Of a DNA stretch of 64,000 nucleotides, positions 44,586 through 56,943 are shown piece after piece (within the stretch, counting starts at the first letter, position 1; every line of letters starts with the position of its first letter). The notes under the pieces were generated by a model that saw nothing but the letters and a program-made list of their open reading frames with translations, was not told where the DNA came from and made no database searches. Source of the stretch: Lumbricus terrestris (taxonomy: Eukaryota; Annelida; Clitellata; Crassiclitellata; Lumbricidae); contig OX457039.1 in NCBI GenBank assembly GCA_949752735.1, positions 25,541,710 to 25,605,709 of the forward strand, read 5' to 3'. The translations under genes were made by a program, and so were the position numbers.

Positions 44586-45229
44586 CTGTATAGTAACCTG
44601 TTCCACAGTAAGAGATGCACTCTGTGTAATAGTTGGTTCCATGGTTTGAGGTGTGCTCTGTGCAGTAGTCTGTTCAAAGGTTTCAGGTGTGCTCTGTGTA
44701 GTAGTCTGTTCAAAGGTTTCAGGTGTGCTCTGTGTAGTAGTATGTTCAAATGTTTCAGGTGTGCTCTGTGTAGTGGTCTGTGCTGTAGTTTGAGGTGAAC
44801 TTTGTGTAGTATTCTGTACCGTACTTTGAAATGTGCTTTGCACAGTAGTTACTGCAGCAGTAGCTGATGTGGTATCAGGACTTGTTGTTTCTGGCTTCGG
44901 TGATTGGGTGGTACTTGACACAACAGTTGTAAGGTACTGTGACGTACTCGTAGTAAGTACTGACATAGTAGTTACAGCTGCTGATGCCTTCAGGGGAGTT
45001 GTTATAGAAAAGGTAGTTGTAGCAGTCTTTTTAGTTGATGTTGATGGAACCGCTGTAGGATTTGCTGCAAAAAAGTAGGAAAGAAACAACATATTCAATG
45101 AAAATGCACCGGTTCAAACATGCACTGTCTGCCATGTGAACATGCTTAAAGCAAGGAAACTGCTTCACTGGGCATCTGCACGCCCAAAAAATGGCACAAA
45201 ATAACTCTATATGAGTTTACGTGCGGTAC

Positions 45230-45800
45230 AAATTTACGGAATGAGGCTTCTTGAAGGGGCGCTATATAAGTTTTCGGAATGAATGAATGAATTAAATAAA
45301 ACTCAGAAGTCCGAGCACGCATTCGACCTAACTGAACTGAATTTGCTGGTTCCCGGGACTTAACTTATAAGTGGTACTGACAAATTAACATTTACTGCAA
45401 CTATTACAGTTAGATTGTGGTGGTGACCAATTTTCCACAGATAACAACAGAATGCAATGCAACAGCTTAAACACAAATGCCTTGACTGCTGACAGCCTAT
45501 TGCACCCAAAATATCTCAGTGATCTCATTCATTCCCCTCTTTCTGCATCTTCTCATCGACCTCTCCGTTCTCTGGACAGGGCTGACTTGCTTGTTCCACG
45601 AGCTAGGACCACTATTGCTCAAACTCCATCCTTTACCATCATTGGGACCTCCTTATGGAATTCCCTTCCCTCCACACTGTGTGGGACTCTACTATCCGGA
45701 TCACTATCTACATATTTCTCTCTTCTTAAGACTTACTTTTTCTCTATAACAGCTAGCACTGGGAGCGCTACTGAATAGCTATGGCTGTGAGCGGAACTAC
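45230..45800 (+). mobile_element. L2-clade LINE 3' fragments
   Basis: 45237-45295 is a lone L2 tail (CTTGAAGGGGCGCTATATAA, then GAATGAATGAATGAATT). 45452-45778 is a second fragment with an ORF containing the conserved FTIIGTSLWNSLP and a tail GGGAGCGCTACTGAATAGC. Confidence 0.7.
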
Positions 45801-48030
45801 AGAAATTACTAATCACATTAATTTACATTATTCGGTTATCTACAGGTTGGTCCAGCATAAATCATGATAAATGTCCCGACGTTGCACGCGTATAACTTCC
45901 CCAATTTTTAACATTTATTCATACTTAATGCATCAAATTAAAGGTATTTCACTCTAGTATTAGCTCTAAAAAAAGTCGAACTGGTGCTAATTTAGGTTTT
46001 AATTATTATGCTCCTAACAGCGCTAGCTAACATTTTTTTAAATTACTGACTCAATATGATGCCGTTTCCCCGGAAAATTCTATCGTTTTTTGCTCAAACG
46101 CGCGTAGATTTGATCATTTTGGTGTCTGTAGGGTCCTTACCATGAATATCTTCTCATCGCAAAACCACGTTCTTTCAATTTTGCCAACAGCCGTGCACTG
46201 CCACGCACGGCTTCAGACGCTTGCAAGCTCCCAGCCGTTTCTTTGCGTAAGAGTTGGAGAGCTCGTTAGACTTCTCCTCGACAAATTACTTTAACTTTAG
46301 GCCTGTAGCCTATCATCTTTTTAATACGTTATGCAATGCTTCTAAGACTGCCTGTTTTGCGCTGAATTTCCCTGGGAGATTTGCATGTAGGGCCTGTGTC
46401 ACGAAATAGAGTATCCCCCGTATTAATTGTATCCCCCCAAATTTAAAAAAGTCAAAAAAAACGCTTCCGCGTGTATTTTTTTGCAAATTAATTTTTATCT
46501 GCTTTTTGTTTTGACATAGTTTTGAACTATGACACTAACAGGTATGTTTATTCCTACTAGATAATTTGTTTTGCCGTTTTTAGAGCACTTAAAACATTTA
46601 AAACACTTAAGAACACTCAGAGTCACTAAATAAATTCGAGTTGCCTTTATCTGAGCATTGCTTAGGACACTTAAAACAATTAGAGTCACTTTAAATTTTG
46701 ATTCTCTTGTGGCTATTCGCTCAAGTTTATTACTGCTTAGACCTAGATATCTTAACGGATTTATTACGACTACGAGTTACGGTGATCCCGAAGACTGACT
46801 GCCTGTGCATATAAGCAATATGGCAAATAGCAATATCGCTCAAATAGACTGCAGTATAGAGACCCATGGATCCAATTAATTAGTCAGGCGTTGGTCTATA
46901 ATTTTATTAATCCGAATCATGGGTAGTTTACATAAGTGGCCCGATTTCCCAGGGGTCCTAAAATAATTCCTGATGAAATAGAAGCTGGATTGACGAAAAT
47001 AACTCTTGATGAAATAGAAGTTGAATTTTGACTAACCGATAATATTTATAAAAATATGACCGTACCCCTGCTTTGAATGACCTCCACTCCCCCACGGGCA
47101 AATTTATTGTATGGGTAGCCTCTTTGTCTACACGCTGCTTGAAATAGTTTCACTTAAAATCGTTTCTCCGGTGTTCTATGCACCGAGGTGGCTTCTGAGT
47201 AGTTCATACGGCGAGGAGCGCTCTTTAAATGTCCATTTACGAGACAATATTTATTATTCAAGATTATTGTCATTATTTTTTCTTATTTTGCGGAGATTCA
47301 TTCATACTATCATTTTAAAATTATTATTGTGATTCCGCTTAAACCCATTCTTAGCCCCGAGATGATATCAGCACCAATGGCACCGTGATATAACGGTGAA
47401 AGAGCGTCTTAATTTTGCGGTAATAATTACCACATCGAATTTTAAAAAATTGTATCTCGCGTATTGAAGTGAATTGTGAGTTTAAAATAATCGCGTTTAC
47501 ATACAAATTCGCCAGAGAACGTTTTGCAAATTGTTTCAAAATAATATTCAAACAGACGGACAACTTTCAGACATATTTTGGTATAGATTAATATGATGTG
47601 ACTCTATTAAATCGCACGTAATTACCAAATTGTCTCATTCTCTCGTGCCAGAAAACTGGTTTTGGTTTTACAACAGCACATAAGCAAGCAAATTCTACCT
47701 GCTCCTTCATTGGAAAATTTATTTAAAATTTTTTCAATATCATGTCCAGATAGTTGCTTATTTCTACATCTCAGTTATTTTTACTCTCAGAGGTGTTCTT
47801 GTCAGTACAATTGAGAGGCAATTAACGCAGTGTAAGGTAATTGATATCACATGCTTCTATCAATATTAGGCTTCTGGCTCAAAAGATATCTTGGCTGAAT
47901 CAATCCATACCCAGACAATCTTTCCTTTCCCTTTGGATTAAAATCACATGACAGGATATATCGAGATTATGGCACAAAGATGAAAGACAGGTGATTGCAT
48001 CTTGCAATCTGAAACTCGAAAGAAAAGACT
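45801..48030. other. No gene recognised
   Basis: AT-rich stretch with short repeats. 46565-46690 repeats ACACTTAAAACA and AGAGTCACT. 46960-47035 repeats GATGAAATAGAAGCTGGATT, related to the interior of the 28291-29150 element. 47175-47230 looks like a decayed L2 tail. Any exon linking the EF-hand-like exons to the mucin exon was not found. Confidence 0.45.
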
Positions 48031-48033
48031 AAC

Positions 48034-51000
48034 TCGATAGCGATGTTCACTGAGGAAGCAGCAGAAATCCTCAAACGTAAACATTTGATCAGATGCAACA
48101 TTGAGTGGTAAATCCTCATTCGTTACAGTCTTAAAGGCCAAATGAATCTACAACAGCAGACAGCATTTCATAGAATCAAACGCAAATGAAAACTTTATGA
48201 CAAGCATTTGCTCCAAACTCATCTGAAGAGTTTCGTTCACAACAACTTACATTAAGGTTCTGCAATCAGTGAATGCTCAACATGAAGTACTTCTTTGAAT
48301 ATGCACACGTTGGTTCTCGCTGACTCACTCTGTCTGTAAAATCAGTGACATTGCCTTGTAGCAACTTATTTCATAAATTAAATGACACCTTTATAACCAA
48401 TGAAAATACTAAAATTCAATCAAGTAATCTATGTCACTTCTACTGCTCAACAGATTGCATAGGTTTACAATTCACGAAGGAATCATTGGTAAACTACAAC
48501 CAAATGAAAAATTTGTCTCTGACTTTGCACATTAACTTAAGAAACCGATAATTGTAATACCAGAATACGTTTACACATCATGCACACAATCTGGCGTTCC
48601 AAGCATGCAGCAAATTAACAGTTACAGCAGCATCACCTATCAGATTACAGCTTAGGTTTAGCTGTCAATCATTACTGTGACACGTATATACACCAGCCCA
48701 GTGCTACAAGTAAGAAGAAAACATAATTTCAGTATGCAACGAGATGTTCCGTAAACTACATGACTACGCACAGCACTTACATCCTGAGATGAAAGCTTTC
48801 CAATCCTAGTCGTGTCTATCGTGTTAAAAACATCTTTCGCTTTACTACAAAAGAAACAGAAAAGAAATACACTAGAGCAAAGTAATCACTCATTATCATA
48901 ATTTGAATTCATTTGCTTCATGTCCTTGAAAAGATGGACATTGTAGAATCATAAAACTACCTCAAAGAATTAAAAAATCATTAAAATGCAACTAAATGAC
49001 CACAGCAATCAAACAAATAGGTTACATCATCTATCAAGAAAGACCATAATTTCACAAAATGCACCTTAAGAACATTGACAGGTCAGCCATGCTAGCAGCT
49101 GTCCACAAATAATTTACCTAAAGCATCATCTCTTAACATTACCTGTGACTTGATACATTTTGGTCTAAACCTGTATAATTATATATATATTCAATCCAAG
49201 AGTTTTAAAATAATTCAGCGCACTTTGAGTGGTTCTCGGTTTCAGCAGGCATGGAATAGTGTTGAAAAAAAGCACAACGCTCTCTGGACAGGTTCATAAC
49301 ATTTCTGAATGATTACCAAGTTCTTAACGACTGAACTACTTGGTTTCACCCACATATATATGCTTTATCATATTGTTTTCTACATTCTGTTGACATTTTA
49401 AGTCACTTCTTCTTCACGTTCTCTGCCCTCAGGCAGGTTCGTATGACCAATAACGCCATTTTTATCTGTTCTTCTCTCTTCAGTCCACTGCATCCATCCT
49501 CTGTCAGCATCCAGTCCAACAACATTGTTCTTGGTCTACCCCGCATCCTTTTCCCCTCCATTCTTCCCTCAATGATGTCTCTTAGTAGAGTGTCGCTCCT
49601 ACAGATGTGTCCTATCCATTTCTTCTGCCGCCCATGTATAGTTCCCATCAGTGATCTCTTTTCTTCCACCAACTGTAAGATTTCCTCATTTGTTCTACAC
49701 TCAACCCAGCTGATTCTCTCCATTCTGCGCCAGATCCACATCTCAAAGGCCTCTAGTCGTTTTAAGTAACTCTACGTTAATAATAAAAAGAGGGCAAACT
49801 TTTGCATCAAAAGAACCTGTACTGCTTTGAGTGCTAATTTGCTAGAGTGCAATGAACCGTAATCACAGAATTCAGCAACAATCTGAGTCGAATATTCTAG
49901 ATGTAAAACTATGAAAACATATGAAATGCTGATGAAACCATTGCATTCAAACATTTGTCTGGTCTCTCTTGCAGGTAGCAAAAAATCAGTCTTATTGATA
50001 CAGTGTTGACAAAAATCGTTGTTGGTGCTTAACAGAGAAGAATGGAGACGTCAAACATTCGAACCTGCCTAAGGGCAGAGCACGGAAAGAAGAAGAAGGT
50101 GCTGAATTCAGTATTGCTTTAAAGGTTCTATAAAATCATTATTATGAATGTTGCTGTTGGTCGTACCACTCGTAAATGCTTGAAATCCTTCAAAATTAAC
50201 TCTTCATCCAACTAGATAAACAACAATCGCACAACAAACTTCATCTCTGTTTGTCATCGTCATTGTATTTCTCAACTGACAAATGGAAAAGATTGCTGAT
50301 TTTCCATTCTTCGGTCTGAGAGTTCCACAACCATCCCACATATGCAAATTATGCATGAATAAGTGATGTCGCAAACTTGCGCATACACCTTCGCAAACAG
50401 TCCTGAGATGCGTCACAAGTCTGCTACTGTGGCATGCAAATGGTTAAACAACTGCACATGATATCAGATATTCAGCGATAAAATGATAATAAAACTAAAT
50501 GTTAATAAATAATCTTAGACAAACCACTTACTACAATTCGCTGGCAATTCTCGCATGAGGGAATCTAACAGGAAGTGCACCATCTTCAACAGATAGTTCT
50601 GAAACCTTGATATTCTAAAAAAATAATCTGAGAGAGTTAGATTGAAGAATCGTCCAATGTGATGAAGTGCTGCATATCAGCCTGAGAAGCCAACTATTGT
50701 GCAGAAAAAATCAATTTAGTACTAAACAGTGAAATACAGTTTATTTAACCCTTTACCCGTTCATTTTTTCCCGTTAAGCTCGTTTTCAGCGGATATTCTA
50801 GGGGTAAATGGGTAAATGAATAAGTTCAGCTTGATTGGTTCACCTGTTGAACAGATTTCCTTGTACAATTCAACGCTGTTTCTACGTCGTTGAAGACAGG
50901 AATTGACATTCTTTCGATCAAATCTGTGAGGTAAACGTGACTCCTTTCGAGGTCTTCGATTTCACTGAAATAATTACAAGAATCTCTGTCACAACAATCA

Positions 51001-54000
51001 TTCACCAGAAATAAAGCACAGCACAACAGCTCCCTTCAAATGCAAAAAGCACCATATTACTTTTGCCCATCGTACAACATTCCAAAGCAACAGAAGTTCA
51101 TTTCTCCTCCATGACCTTCAATGCAACTCGTTCTGCTTCAATGAATCTGATTTCACACAATGTGTAATTTGCTAACAAGTATATAAACATCAGTTGATGT
51201 TTGTGATTACAGCAGCAATGCTCTAGAAATTTACAGATCAGATTAGAACATTTGTCTCTGACAATCTAGACAAGGGATATGGTACAAACAATCTAAAACT
51301 TTGTCATTGATTTTGCACATAAATAAAAGAAACTGATGAATCCAATTGGTTAGTACTAATCCAATTGGATCACCCTGTAACAGGGATAATACAAGTTCAA
51401 GAATCTCAAGACTGTCAGTCTTTCACTCACAAAATTTAGTTCAATACCATTGATTTGATGTGAAGTTATTAGATTATATACTATATGTGACCCATCAGAG
51501 TGAAACACACACTAAGTCGGAAATTTCACATTTTGAGGTTTTCATACCACCGTAAAGCACTCAATCTCTGCTTTTAAATGACACCAAAATTGTTACTCTA
51601 GCATGTTCCTGTCCAAAGTTATGTAAGAAAATGTAGTTGCCATTTCGAAAATTTTATTTTGAGAAAAACACGATTAAAGAATAGACACATATAAACTGCA
51701 AAACTCCATAGCAACCATGCACCGATTTTAATGAAATTTGCAACACTTAAAGAACATCATAGGGAAGACTAATTTACAAAGTGTCATTGTGCTAGTAATC
51801 ATAGTTTAGAAATTCTATACATTTGAAATTTTAAAAAATAAATTATTCTCAGACTTTAGTAAAAGAAGTCAAAACTTTGAATTTCTGATTATGAAAAACT
51901 ATTTCCTTATTATGCCAGAAGTCCACGTAAGACCATCAAAAGTTCATTATTATACTGAGTTAAAATAATGTAAAGAATAGTGTAATATTATTTTAAAAAG
52001 ATCGTGGCATGAGTAATTTCACAATGAAAAAAATGGAAATTTCTCAATTTTGTACAGTTATTCATTATACGTGTTTTACAATCTGCAAGGTAACTCTATT
52101 TCTTCAGTTAAAGGTAGAAAGTTAATAACATGATGGTCATGTTATTCATGTGACAGTGGTGTAGAGGTATGTTCTGTGCCTTGTAACCGGAGACTCACTG
52201 GTTCGAATCTACCTTAAGTCACTGCATAGCGATCCAGCAGTTTTCTGTGGTATGGTCGTGTATACGTCTGAACTATACAAAGAGGGCAACATCAAAATAC
52301 ACTTGCATGATATTGATTGTATAAAAAAGTAGTTGACCAGTTTTTCTTGACAGTCTGTCCTCGACCTCGTCCTCGACTTCTTGAGTGAAGTCTTCCACGA
52401 CCTCGGGTTTCCTTTCCACCAGTCAGTGCATCTTTCTCAGATTCAGAACTCGAATGCCTGGATCGTTTACTACGGCTGGTCACAACTCTTCCTCGTCCTC
52501 GCTTTGGTGCAGTTGGTTGTGCAACAAATCCAGGTTCATATTGATCTGTGTCGCTTCCAGATTCTGCGGCAACCAATTCCAACGGTCTGGGGCATACAAC
52601 GTCCTGCAAACCATCTTTGACGTATTCTCGAATCTGGTTATACAGTTACCACTGACGTTGAAGTGGAAGTCCTGGTGGAATAATTTGCTGCGGACCCTGT
52701 TTTGGAAGATGGGATTCACCGCCTTTCATTAGATTGAATTTGATTTCTTCACTCTCTGTGGTAATTTTGGCAAACACGAAGCCAGGAAAACTTGCATCAA
52801 AACGAAAATGCTGGTACTGTTTTATGCCAGGAAATGGTTTGAAGTATGGGGATAGATGTTGCTGCCATTCCCCAACAGCTACAAAGGATTGGCCATCTTC
52901 CTTGCCAATCAGCTGAGCCTGGTTCACACAAGCACTTTCGTTAACCACCGTCTCAAATTCCTCCAGTGACGACACAGCATGGCGTTTGAATGCCCGCTTG
53001 AGAAGCCCAAAACATCCGTCAGGGGCAAATTTAGTGTGACCCGTAATGATAAAATTGAGAGATATGGATTGGTGAAGACCGATGCACACCCTCCATGCGC
53101 AATACCACAGGACAAAACGATTCTTGTTTTGTCCTGAGCAGTTGTCGCAATGAAGTTGTGCATCAGTCTCTCCCAGGCCAAAACTTTCAAAAAAATGATG
53201 AAGGTATGAGATCACTGCATTCGACCCCTTAGAGATGAGATGGGCTTCGTCAATGATGTAGTTAACTTGCTTTGGAATTCCCTCACAGCACACACCAAAC
53301 AAACCAACCTTCCTTGGAACAAGAAAGTACAGTGGTCCAGGCTGGAGGGGATCACTTGGCAAGTGAACCTGCTGCGCGAAGTCGAAACTGTAGTGCATTG
53401 AGATTAGGCGGCTGCATGGATAACTTTGCTGGAACTGGACTAGCTGATTAGCTCCACAGGTCTGCCGAGCTTCGGCTACCATGGTGTTGTACAAGGACCT
53501 CTCCTGATGAACAATGGTGAGGTGTTTTTCTTGTCGCAGCAACCGTTCGTGCTTATCTTCCTCAGAGGTGTTCGCACTCCGATAGATGAAAATGTTGTTG
53601 CGTTGGCAAGTCCAACATAGATCTGTCATTGGGCGGGCTGTAACGATGAAAGGCAAAAGTTTGATCCAGATGTCGCGAAACATTGTTTCACTCATCACAC
53701 GATGATTGGCCTGTGCCATTGCTGCACAGTAAGTTTTAAAAACTTTCATCTTCGTCTCTGCTGATGGCAATAACTTTACATCCTCCCTTTTGAAACCAGG
53801 AACTCTTCCGGGTAACACCAAAGCATGGTCCGCAGCATAGTTTGTCACGAAGGCTACCGTTCGCTGAATGTCTTCGAAGCTATAAGCAGTTTTCTGAGTG
53901 CGTCTGCCTAACCTTTTCTCTTTGGCCATCAAACCATTTTCCTTGTACCATTTTGAGATTGAAGTGAGGCGGTCACGGCCAATTGCGTGAAGGAAAGTAA

Positions 54001-56943
54001 AGGTGTTTCGGCAAACCAAATGACCTTCTATCATGTAAGCTGTTCGCGATCGATTTCTTTCTTTATGAGATCCGGCCGCCTTCTTCGTACTACAAGTCAG
54101 CGACGAGAGGTTGATTGTGCACGAAATCTTGCCCAGCAGGACAAGCATTTGATCTCTCGGAGTTAGGGCATTCATGTCCATCCTTCGCTTAACCTTGTCC
54201 TCCGTTGAAAACAGTTCATGGCATGGATTACCATTATTATGTTGGCAATCACATCTGTAATAACACAAACAATTCATTGAGTACATAGAATTAAATAATC
54301 TAGTAAATCTGTGCAAGACTTGCAAATCACGTTGTTATTATTATTATTATCATAATTATTTTGCTTTAGACCTTACATGAAATAAAATTAGTAATCCTTT
54401 AAATAAAACAATAAGCGTATTACATTAAATGTATGTGAATTATATTAACGGTGACTGGCTCCAACCTGACAGCCCAGTCCACCCCATGATATTGTCGATC
54501 CAAGATATATTCGGTCTCCTGCGGTTTCGAATCCACTCTACGAGACCCGTCATCAGACTGCCTATGATCATAATAATTATGCCTATTTACCTAACCATAA
54601 CACAGTCAGGCATTCGGATGAGCGTGTTATCTGTGAAGAGATATCACAATGTCTGATGATGCACCTTTTAGCCACACAGTCATGACAGACTCATCCATCG
54701 TATGCGCTACAATCCTTATAATTTTAGCTTTGTGTAATAATTATTGTAATCACGAATTTACATAGCGCCACTCAAAAATCAGAGGCGCTCCCAACCCGCT
54801 CTCAAAAGGTCTTAAGGAACAGGGCTAGAAGAAAGGCGAGAAGATCCATCCTGAGATCTTTCTGGTAGACGGTTCCAGCTGGACACTACAGAAAGCTACC
54901 AGACCGGGCTATAGCAGTGTTCATCCGAGGGACTACCAGGAGTCCACGAGCAGACGATCGCAGGGAGGCCTGACCCAGGCAATTAGGAAACCAAAGTGCA
55001 TTGAATATAATAAAAGAGTCAATTATTTACCTGAATTCCCGGCATTTTTCCAGTTCGCCATCATTGTCCAGGACAATCTCAGGTGCCTCCTTGGCATGCT
55101 CCAATACATGATCGTAGTCGCTCTTTCGCATATCTTGCTCCGATTCACACTCGATTGAGTTTTCGTCACCATCAGAGCTTGACAGATCATCGTCATCTTC
55201 GTTAGTGAACAGATATTCTTCCAGAAGAGTATTTAATTTGTCTGTATCGGATTTGGAAGAATTCAAAAGTCTGGCAATGTCGCCTGCCATTTTAATATTT
55301 TGTAAACGTAATGTCTCTCGTCACAATAATTTGCAAAATCCCTAAAGCGCAGCGATCAATAATTTTGTTAATCGGGCTTGCTAGCGGCAATGTGTGCTGT
55401 TCTTAGTAAACACATCGAGCTGCCCATGCGCGCTGACCGAAAACCTACTTATAAGCCAATAGCATCTTGTCTATTTAAAATCGTGTCATGTGATAGCAAC
55501 CAATATCGCAGTTGTTGATGTTCTCCGGAGCTCTGACTGGTTAAAATTTGAAATTGACATAGTTTACGACCTGGATAGCAGGGTAGACGAGATATTGGGC
55601 TCTCTTTTGATACCAACCATGTTAGGCTAACGCGTAAGTTGAACAAGATATGTGTAACCGAAATCGAACAAATTCGATGACAATCCAAGTAATTTTAAAC
55701 CGTAGCTTCAACTAAATCATCATTAAAACACATTTTAAACTTCAAATTTTATAAAGTATTTTATTTGTACACATTTAAAAGACATTTTTTTATAACCATT
55801 TTAGTCATAAAGCGAAAATTGGAAAAATACAAGTTATTATTGGTTTTCAGCGGTTTTCTGTTTGAAGGCTGCCGACATAGTGTGTGTTTCACTCTGATGG
55901 GTCACATATTAGATTATTACACTCTTAACAAATGCATAATAATAGCAGTGTTACAGCTGTGCAGAGGCAAAGCCTTAGTCAGGCAGCACCAGCAGTTTAA
56001 GCTCATGACCCTATGAATACCAAATCTGTGAGACACATCACTTAAACAACTCACTTAATACATGGACAAATAACTATGCATGCATATATGCATATAGGCA
56101 AAACCGCACCATATGGCTTTTTAAGAACCTCAAAAATTGAAAAAGTAGCATATATGGTGCTCCAATTTAAGCAGCTGGAGATCAGGTTGGTCAATAATCT
56201 ACATTTAACACATCGGTTGAATGTATCAAAGTTAAACAACTGGGCAAACAATCTGAACTAGAAAGCAAAAATTTATGACTTTTCATATGCATGCTTAAAA
56301 CTCATGGAAGCAAACAAGTCACTTTGTTTTCAGTGTTTGGTAATTCTTTTTGGAGCTCAAAAGTATATTTTGTCTACAACTGATGTGCTGGACCGATCAT
56401 TGTTAAAGTTGATTGTCACCAATTTCCAACTTCAGCTGCAGCACTCTGTTGGACTAAGCACTACCGGTACTGCAGTGATAAAATATCAAGAGCAATGATG
56501 GTTGAACATACTGTAGATCTAACAATGCCGGGGAAGAAAGAACTGACAACTCAGGCACCTCTGCTATATTCATATATCTCTGAATACACTAAAAAAAAAC
56601 CTCATCTATCCAAAGTCGACAGTAAAAAATGGCATTCTGTTACGTTTTCAACACCTGATCACACTAACTACTAACACTGCATTAAAGCAGTTATAACAAT
56701 CACTGCATAGTGATCATGAACCCATAATCAACTGATCACGAATTAACCCATGAATTAACTTTGAGTTTTCTAGTACTTCTAATGAACCTAAAACCTTATA
56801 AATATTAATTAATAATAATTGTAATGACATATTGTAGGTTAAACACAGAAACACAGACTCTTACCTTTCTAAGAGTATTTCATCATAGATGGAGATGGGC
56901 ATTTGAAATCTCTTGATCACAAGAATGAGCTGTCTTCCACACC
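48034..56943 (-). CDS. Unrecognised gene, five phase-consistent exons with an EF-hand-like stretch
   Basis: Exons, 5' to 3': 56865-56943, 50844-50964, 50532-50614, 48781-48844, 48034-48147. All have AG and GT borders, and each junction completes a codon (AG|T, phase 0, TA|T, phase 0). They encode about 153 residues: CGRQLILVIKRFQMPISIYD, EIEDLERSHVYLTDLIERM, RFPHARIASELY, then AKDVFNTIDTTRIGKLSSQD. The last looks like a helix-loop-helix (EF-hand) start but lacks a full set of loop acidic residues. I do not know the family. No initiator or stop was found, so both ends are missing. It may or may not continue into the mucin-sushi exons; the phase to 45064 does not fit without another exon. Its first intron hosts the 4.4-kb transposon. 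Confidence 0.5.
49403..49741 (-). mobile_element. RTE-like LINE 3' end
   Basis: Encodes the common C-terminal signature of RTE-type elements: FEMWIWRRMERISWVECRTN in frame from upstream, KKWIGHICRSD, then KRMRGRPRTMLLDWM. It ends in a GAAGAAGAA tail (49405-49415). A shorter copy of its last 50 bases lies at 50043-50095 in the opposite orientation. Confidence 0.7.
52150..52225 (+). repeat. tRNA-like SINE head (tentative)
   Basis: ACAGTGGTGTAGAGGTATG resembles an A box and CTGGTTCGAATCTACC a B box, spaced as in tRNA-derived SINEs. It lacks the L2-type tail of the other SINE family. It lies inside the 4.4-kb transposon. Confidence 0.35.
52292..52637 (-). CDS. RG/Ser-rich tail ORF downstream of the transposase
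   Basis: From an AG at about 52638 the frame reads IREYVKDGLQDVVCPRPLEL, then an acidic/Gln segment and basic RGRGR and SRSRGRGRGQ blocks before the stop at 52292-52294. The composition suits a nucleic-acid-binding or nuclear-localising C-terminus. It is not in frame with the transposase, whose stop is only 10 bases upstream. A 1-2 base indel or an unusual splice would join them. It could also be an independent small exon. Confidence 0.4.
52646..55290 (-). CDS. DUF7869-like putative DDE-type transposase, two exons
   Basis: Exon 1, 55031-55290, begins ATG (MAGDIARLLN) and is acidic. Its donor GTAAAT joins acceptor 54255-54256 in frame, giving CREFRCDCQHNNGNPC, a Cys cluster that may bind zinc. 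Exon 2, 52646-54254, carries a helical part and two Cys pairs (CWTCQRN), then a core like that of invertebrate DUF7869 proteins as I remember them: MHYSFDFAQQVHLPSD, PRKVGLFGVCCEGIPKQVNY, LHCDNCSGQNKN, GHTKFAPDGCFGLLKR. The Asp in SFDFA, in HCDNCSGQ and in APDG are plausible DDE/RNase H metal ligands; this is inference. Total about 622 residues. The frame stops at 52646-52648, while an RG-rich tail is open in another frame just after. Confidence 0.75.
54755..54990 (-). mobile_element. L2 3' fragment in the transposase intron
   Basis: Read on the minus strand the 3' end is TTGGGAGCGCCTCTGATTTT, then GAGTGGCGCTATGTAAATTC. Upstream there is degenerate L2 C-terminal coding sequence (GNRLPERSQ-like). 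It is inserted in the intron between the two transposase exons. Confidence 0.65.

Larger units (their letters stand above)
42114..45064 (-). pseudogene. Thr-rich 12-residue-repeat (mucin-like) exon split by nested hAT elements
   Basis: Part A (44586-45064) starts at an acceptor (TTTTTTGCAG). It is very rich in Thr, Ser, Pro and Gln and settles into 12-residue repeats of consensus TQSTPETFEQTT. Part B (42114-42356) carries on the same period to a GTTATC donor. Between them lies hAT element A (42357-44585) with duplicated CTATACAG on the minus strand. Without the insert the 12-residue period and the frame continue. With it, the frame enters the element and stops near 44478. The sequence suits an O-glycosylated extracellular stalk. 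Near 42205 a second frame (DDAQTSATT) looks more mucin-like than the phase-consistent one, hinting at an extra indel. Either the allele is broken or the insert is spliced out. Confidence 0.7.
51484..55908 (-). mobile_element. Complete-looking 4.4-kb TIR DNA transposon with a DUF7869-like gene
   Basis: 51484-51514 and 55878-55908 are perfect 31-bp inverted repeats starting TATGTGACCCATCAGAG; similarity extends a few bases inward (GTCGG). Between them lies one two-exon gene on the minus strand. The flanking TA could be a TA target duplication or part of the TIR. Perfect TIRs and an open frame of about 622 codons suggest recent mobility. A decayed L2 tail sits in the transposase intron and a tRNA-like repeat near 52150. 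The whole element lies in the first intron of the 48034-56943 gene. Confidence 0.85.
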
